Below, piece after piece: positions 43,758 to 44,999 of a DNA stretch of 44,999 nt; the first letter of the stretch is position 1, and every line of letters starts with the position of its first letter. The DNA is taken from positions 1 to 44,999 of the forward strand of contig JBIOJM010000040.1 of NCBI GenBank assembly GCA_044450785.1, given 5' to 3'. The stretch is from JBIOJM01 sp044450785 (GTDB taxonomy: Bacteria > Planctomycetota > Planctomycetia > Isosphaerales > Isosphaeraceae). Under the pieces are notes generated by a model, which saw nothing but the letters and a program-made list of their open reading frames with translations, was not told the origin of the DNA and did no database searches. A program made the position numbers and the translations under genes.

Positions 43758-43925
43758 CGCGAAGGGAGACCGATTGCCATGAACATTCACCTGGTCAGAC
43801 CGGCCGATTGCGGGTAGAAGAAATCCGAATCAACGTCCGATGGGGACACGAGAGCGATCGCCTCCTCGCACCCAGGGAACCCCATCTCGTCGATCAATGC
43901 GCCAGCCGGCGGCCTGGGAGAGTGG

Positions 43926-44963
43926 GTGCCGATGTCAGGGTGGAGGCGATGGATATTCCTCGGCGTTCTCGGCTGTGCCTCGCTGGTGCACGGCCGCCTG
44001 GAGGCCGCGGCCGAAGTCAAGCTCGGCAAGGACTTCCTCGACGGGGTCATCGAGAAGCTGCCCCCTTGCCGTTTCGACAAAGCCGGCAAGTATCGAGGCA
44101 CCGTCCACTCCTACCGGCTCGTCGCGATCGAGCCACGCTCACGGCAGTTCCTGGTCGTCTGTCAGATCGAGGGCGAGTTCCATCCTCCGGTGGCCGGTCC
44201 GATCTCGGAACGGATCGGCCGGAGCCCGGAAACGCCCGAAGGTTGGCGGAAGTTCCGCTTCGACGTCAAGGCAAGGGTCAACATCGAGCCGGGGGACTCT
44301 GGAGTGCCCCGGTTTCGGATCGAGATCGAGGAGGTCAAGCGGCGCGAGCTGGACGGCTTCTCCGGGATCGTGGCCAAATTCCTGGGCCAGTACTTCGACG
44401 AGCTGGTGACCCAGATCGCCGGTGGAAGGGCGTCGCGCCTGAGCCAGCGTCTCAACGGCGAGGTCGTCAAGCGCGTCGCCCTGTTCAAGGAATATGGCGT
44501 CTTCCGCGGAATCGATTACGCCCCGTCCGAGGTGGTTCTCCACTTCGATCTGACGCGGTTCCGGTCCGAAGGCATCGCCGGTTACGTGTTCGCCGAGGCG
44601 CAGCCGGGGACCGTCCCCCTGTATCGTTGGCTTCATCCCAGGCATGGCTCTCACTATTACACGACCAGTCCCGGCGCGCCCGACCGGCCGGATTCGGTCA
44701 GTGAAGGGATCGCCTGCCACGTCCATGATCAACCTGTCGCCGGGACGGTCCCGTTTTACCGATGGCGGAACGGGCGCGACGACCTCTACACAACCTCGCC
44801 GAGCGGCGAGGGTGCCAGCCGGCTGGGCTATCGGCCCCAGGGGATCGCTTGCTACATCGATCGCGATCCGCAGCCGGGCAGATTACCCCTGTACCGCTTC
44901 TACGACCCCGTCCGGCACCACCATTTCTACACGACACACCCGCATGCCGAGTTTGCGAAATAG
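43926..44963 (+). CDS. Secreted protein with DUF5648-like repeats
   Basis: A 345-residue protein with a signal peptide (WIFLGVLGCASLVHG). Residues ~25-215 form an uncharacterised alpha/beta region (VSLGKD-like start KLGKDFLDGVIEKL, HRLVAI-like strand). The last ~125 residues hold three imperfect repeats, each with a Tyr-Arg-Trp/Phe and Tyr-Thr-Thr core: VPLYRWLHPRHGSHYYTTS, VPFYRWRNGRDDLYTTSPS and LPLYRFYDPVRHHHFYTTHP. These match DUF5648, a beta-trefoil-like unit often found in secreted proteins. GTG 43926 has GGGAG five bases upstream; ATG 43932 is the alternative. Confidence 0.75.
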   Translation: MPMSGWRRWIFLGVLGCASLVHGRLEAAAEVKLGKDFLDGVIEKLPPCRFDKAGKYRGTVHSYRLVAIEPRSRQFLVVCQIEGEFHPPVAGPISERIGRSPETPEGWRKFRFDVKARVNIEPGDSGVPRFRIEIEEVKRRELDGFSGIVAKFLGQYFDELVTQIAGGRASRLSQRLNGEVVKRVALFKEYGVFRGIDYAPSEVVLHFDLTRFRSEGIAGYVFAEAQPGTVPLYRWLHPRHGSHYYTTSPGAPDRPDSVSEGIACHVHDQPVAGTVPFYRWRNGRDDLYTTSPSGEGASRLGYRPQGIACYIDRDPQPGRLPLYRFYDPVRHHHFYTTHPHAEFAK

Positions 44964-44999
44964 TTGCCCATGGTGCTCGGTGATGCGCTTGCGCTGGGA

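Overview
The window looks like chromosomal DNA of a planctomycete, most likely of the Isosphaerales/Gemmatales type. This is an inference from gene content; no phylogenetic marker is present. Supporting signs are the high GC, a MoxR/DUF58/BatA-like operon with a DUF4159 gene and a huge Gln-rich coiled-coil protein, an ECF sigma factor carrying a long membrane-crossing Pro/Ala-rich tail, DUF4058, a CehA/McbA metallohydrolase, DUF5648-type repeats, and many small toxin-antitoxin (TA) loci.

Layout. 1-5.0 kb: a UvrB/UvrC-motif protein, one tRNA-Lys(CTT), and an accessory stretch with an Xre/BrnT-like pair, a broken TOPRIM primase-like gene, a RES/Xre pair with a readable promoter and operator, and a collision of a truncated PIN gene with a truncated DinJ/YafQ pair. 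5.0-19.9 kb: one tightly packed minus-strand operon, mostly with 4-nt stop/start overlaps: TPR-metalloprotease, DUF4159, MoxR ATPase, DUF58, BatA-like VWA, coiled-coil membrane protein, VWA/GATase-like membrane protein, then a caspase-like secreted protein. 20.1-23.9 kb: a secreted sialidase-like protein, an ADP-ribosylglycohydrolase interrupted by an in-frame TGA, a DUF104/PIN pair whose toxin has an internal deletion, and a metallopeptidase joined to the end of the efflux operon.

23.9-33.8 kb is the most interesting part: a minus-strand efflux operon made of one giant adaptor protein (two complete periplasmic adaptor units fused head to tail) followed by two RND transporters. The first transporter carries a 318-bp in-frame cassette flanked by near-identical 15-bp direct repeats. 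The cassette encodes a module that I recall as a recurrent short ORF in planctomycete genomes. No outer-membrane channel gene lies beside it.

33.9-45 kb: a small secreted protein, several gene stubs, an intact Phd/VapC pair, an unrecognised frameshifted gene, a MazF-type pair with truncated toxin, a secreted CehA-like metallohydrolase, a truncated DUF4058 gene, the ECF sigma factor, a PEBP-family lipoprotein and a secreted DUF5648-like repeat protein. TA loci recur through the accessory parts, and in three of them the antitoxin is intact while the toxin is broken.
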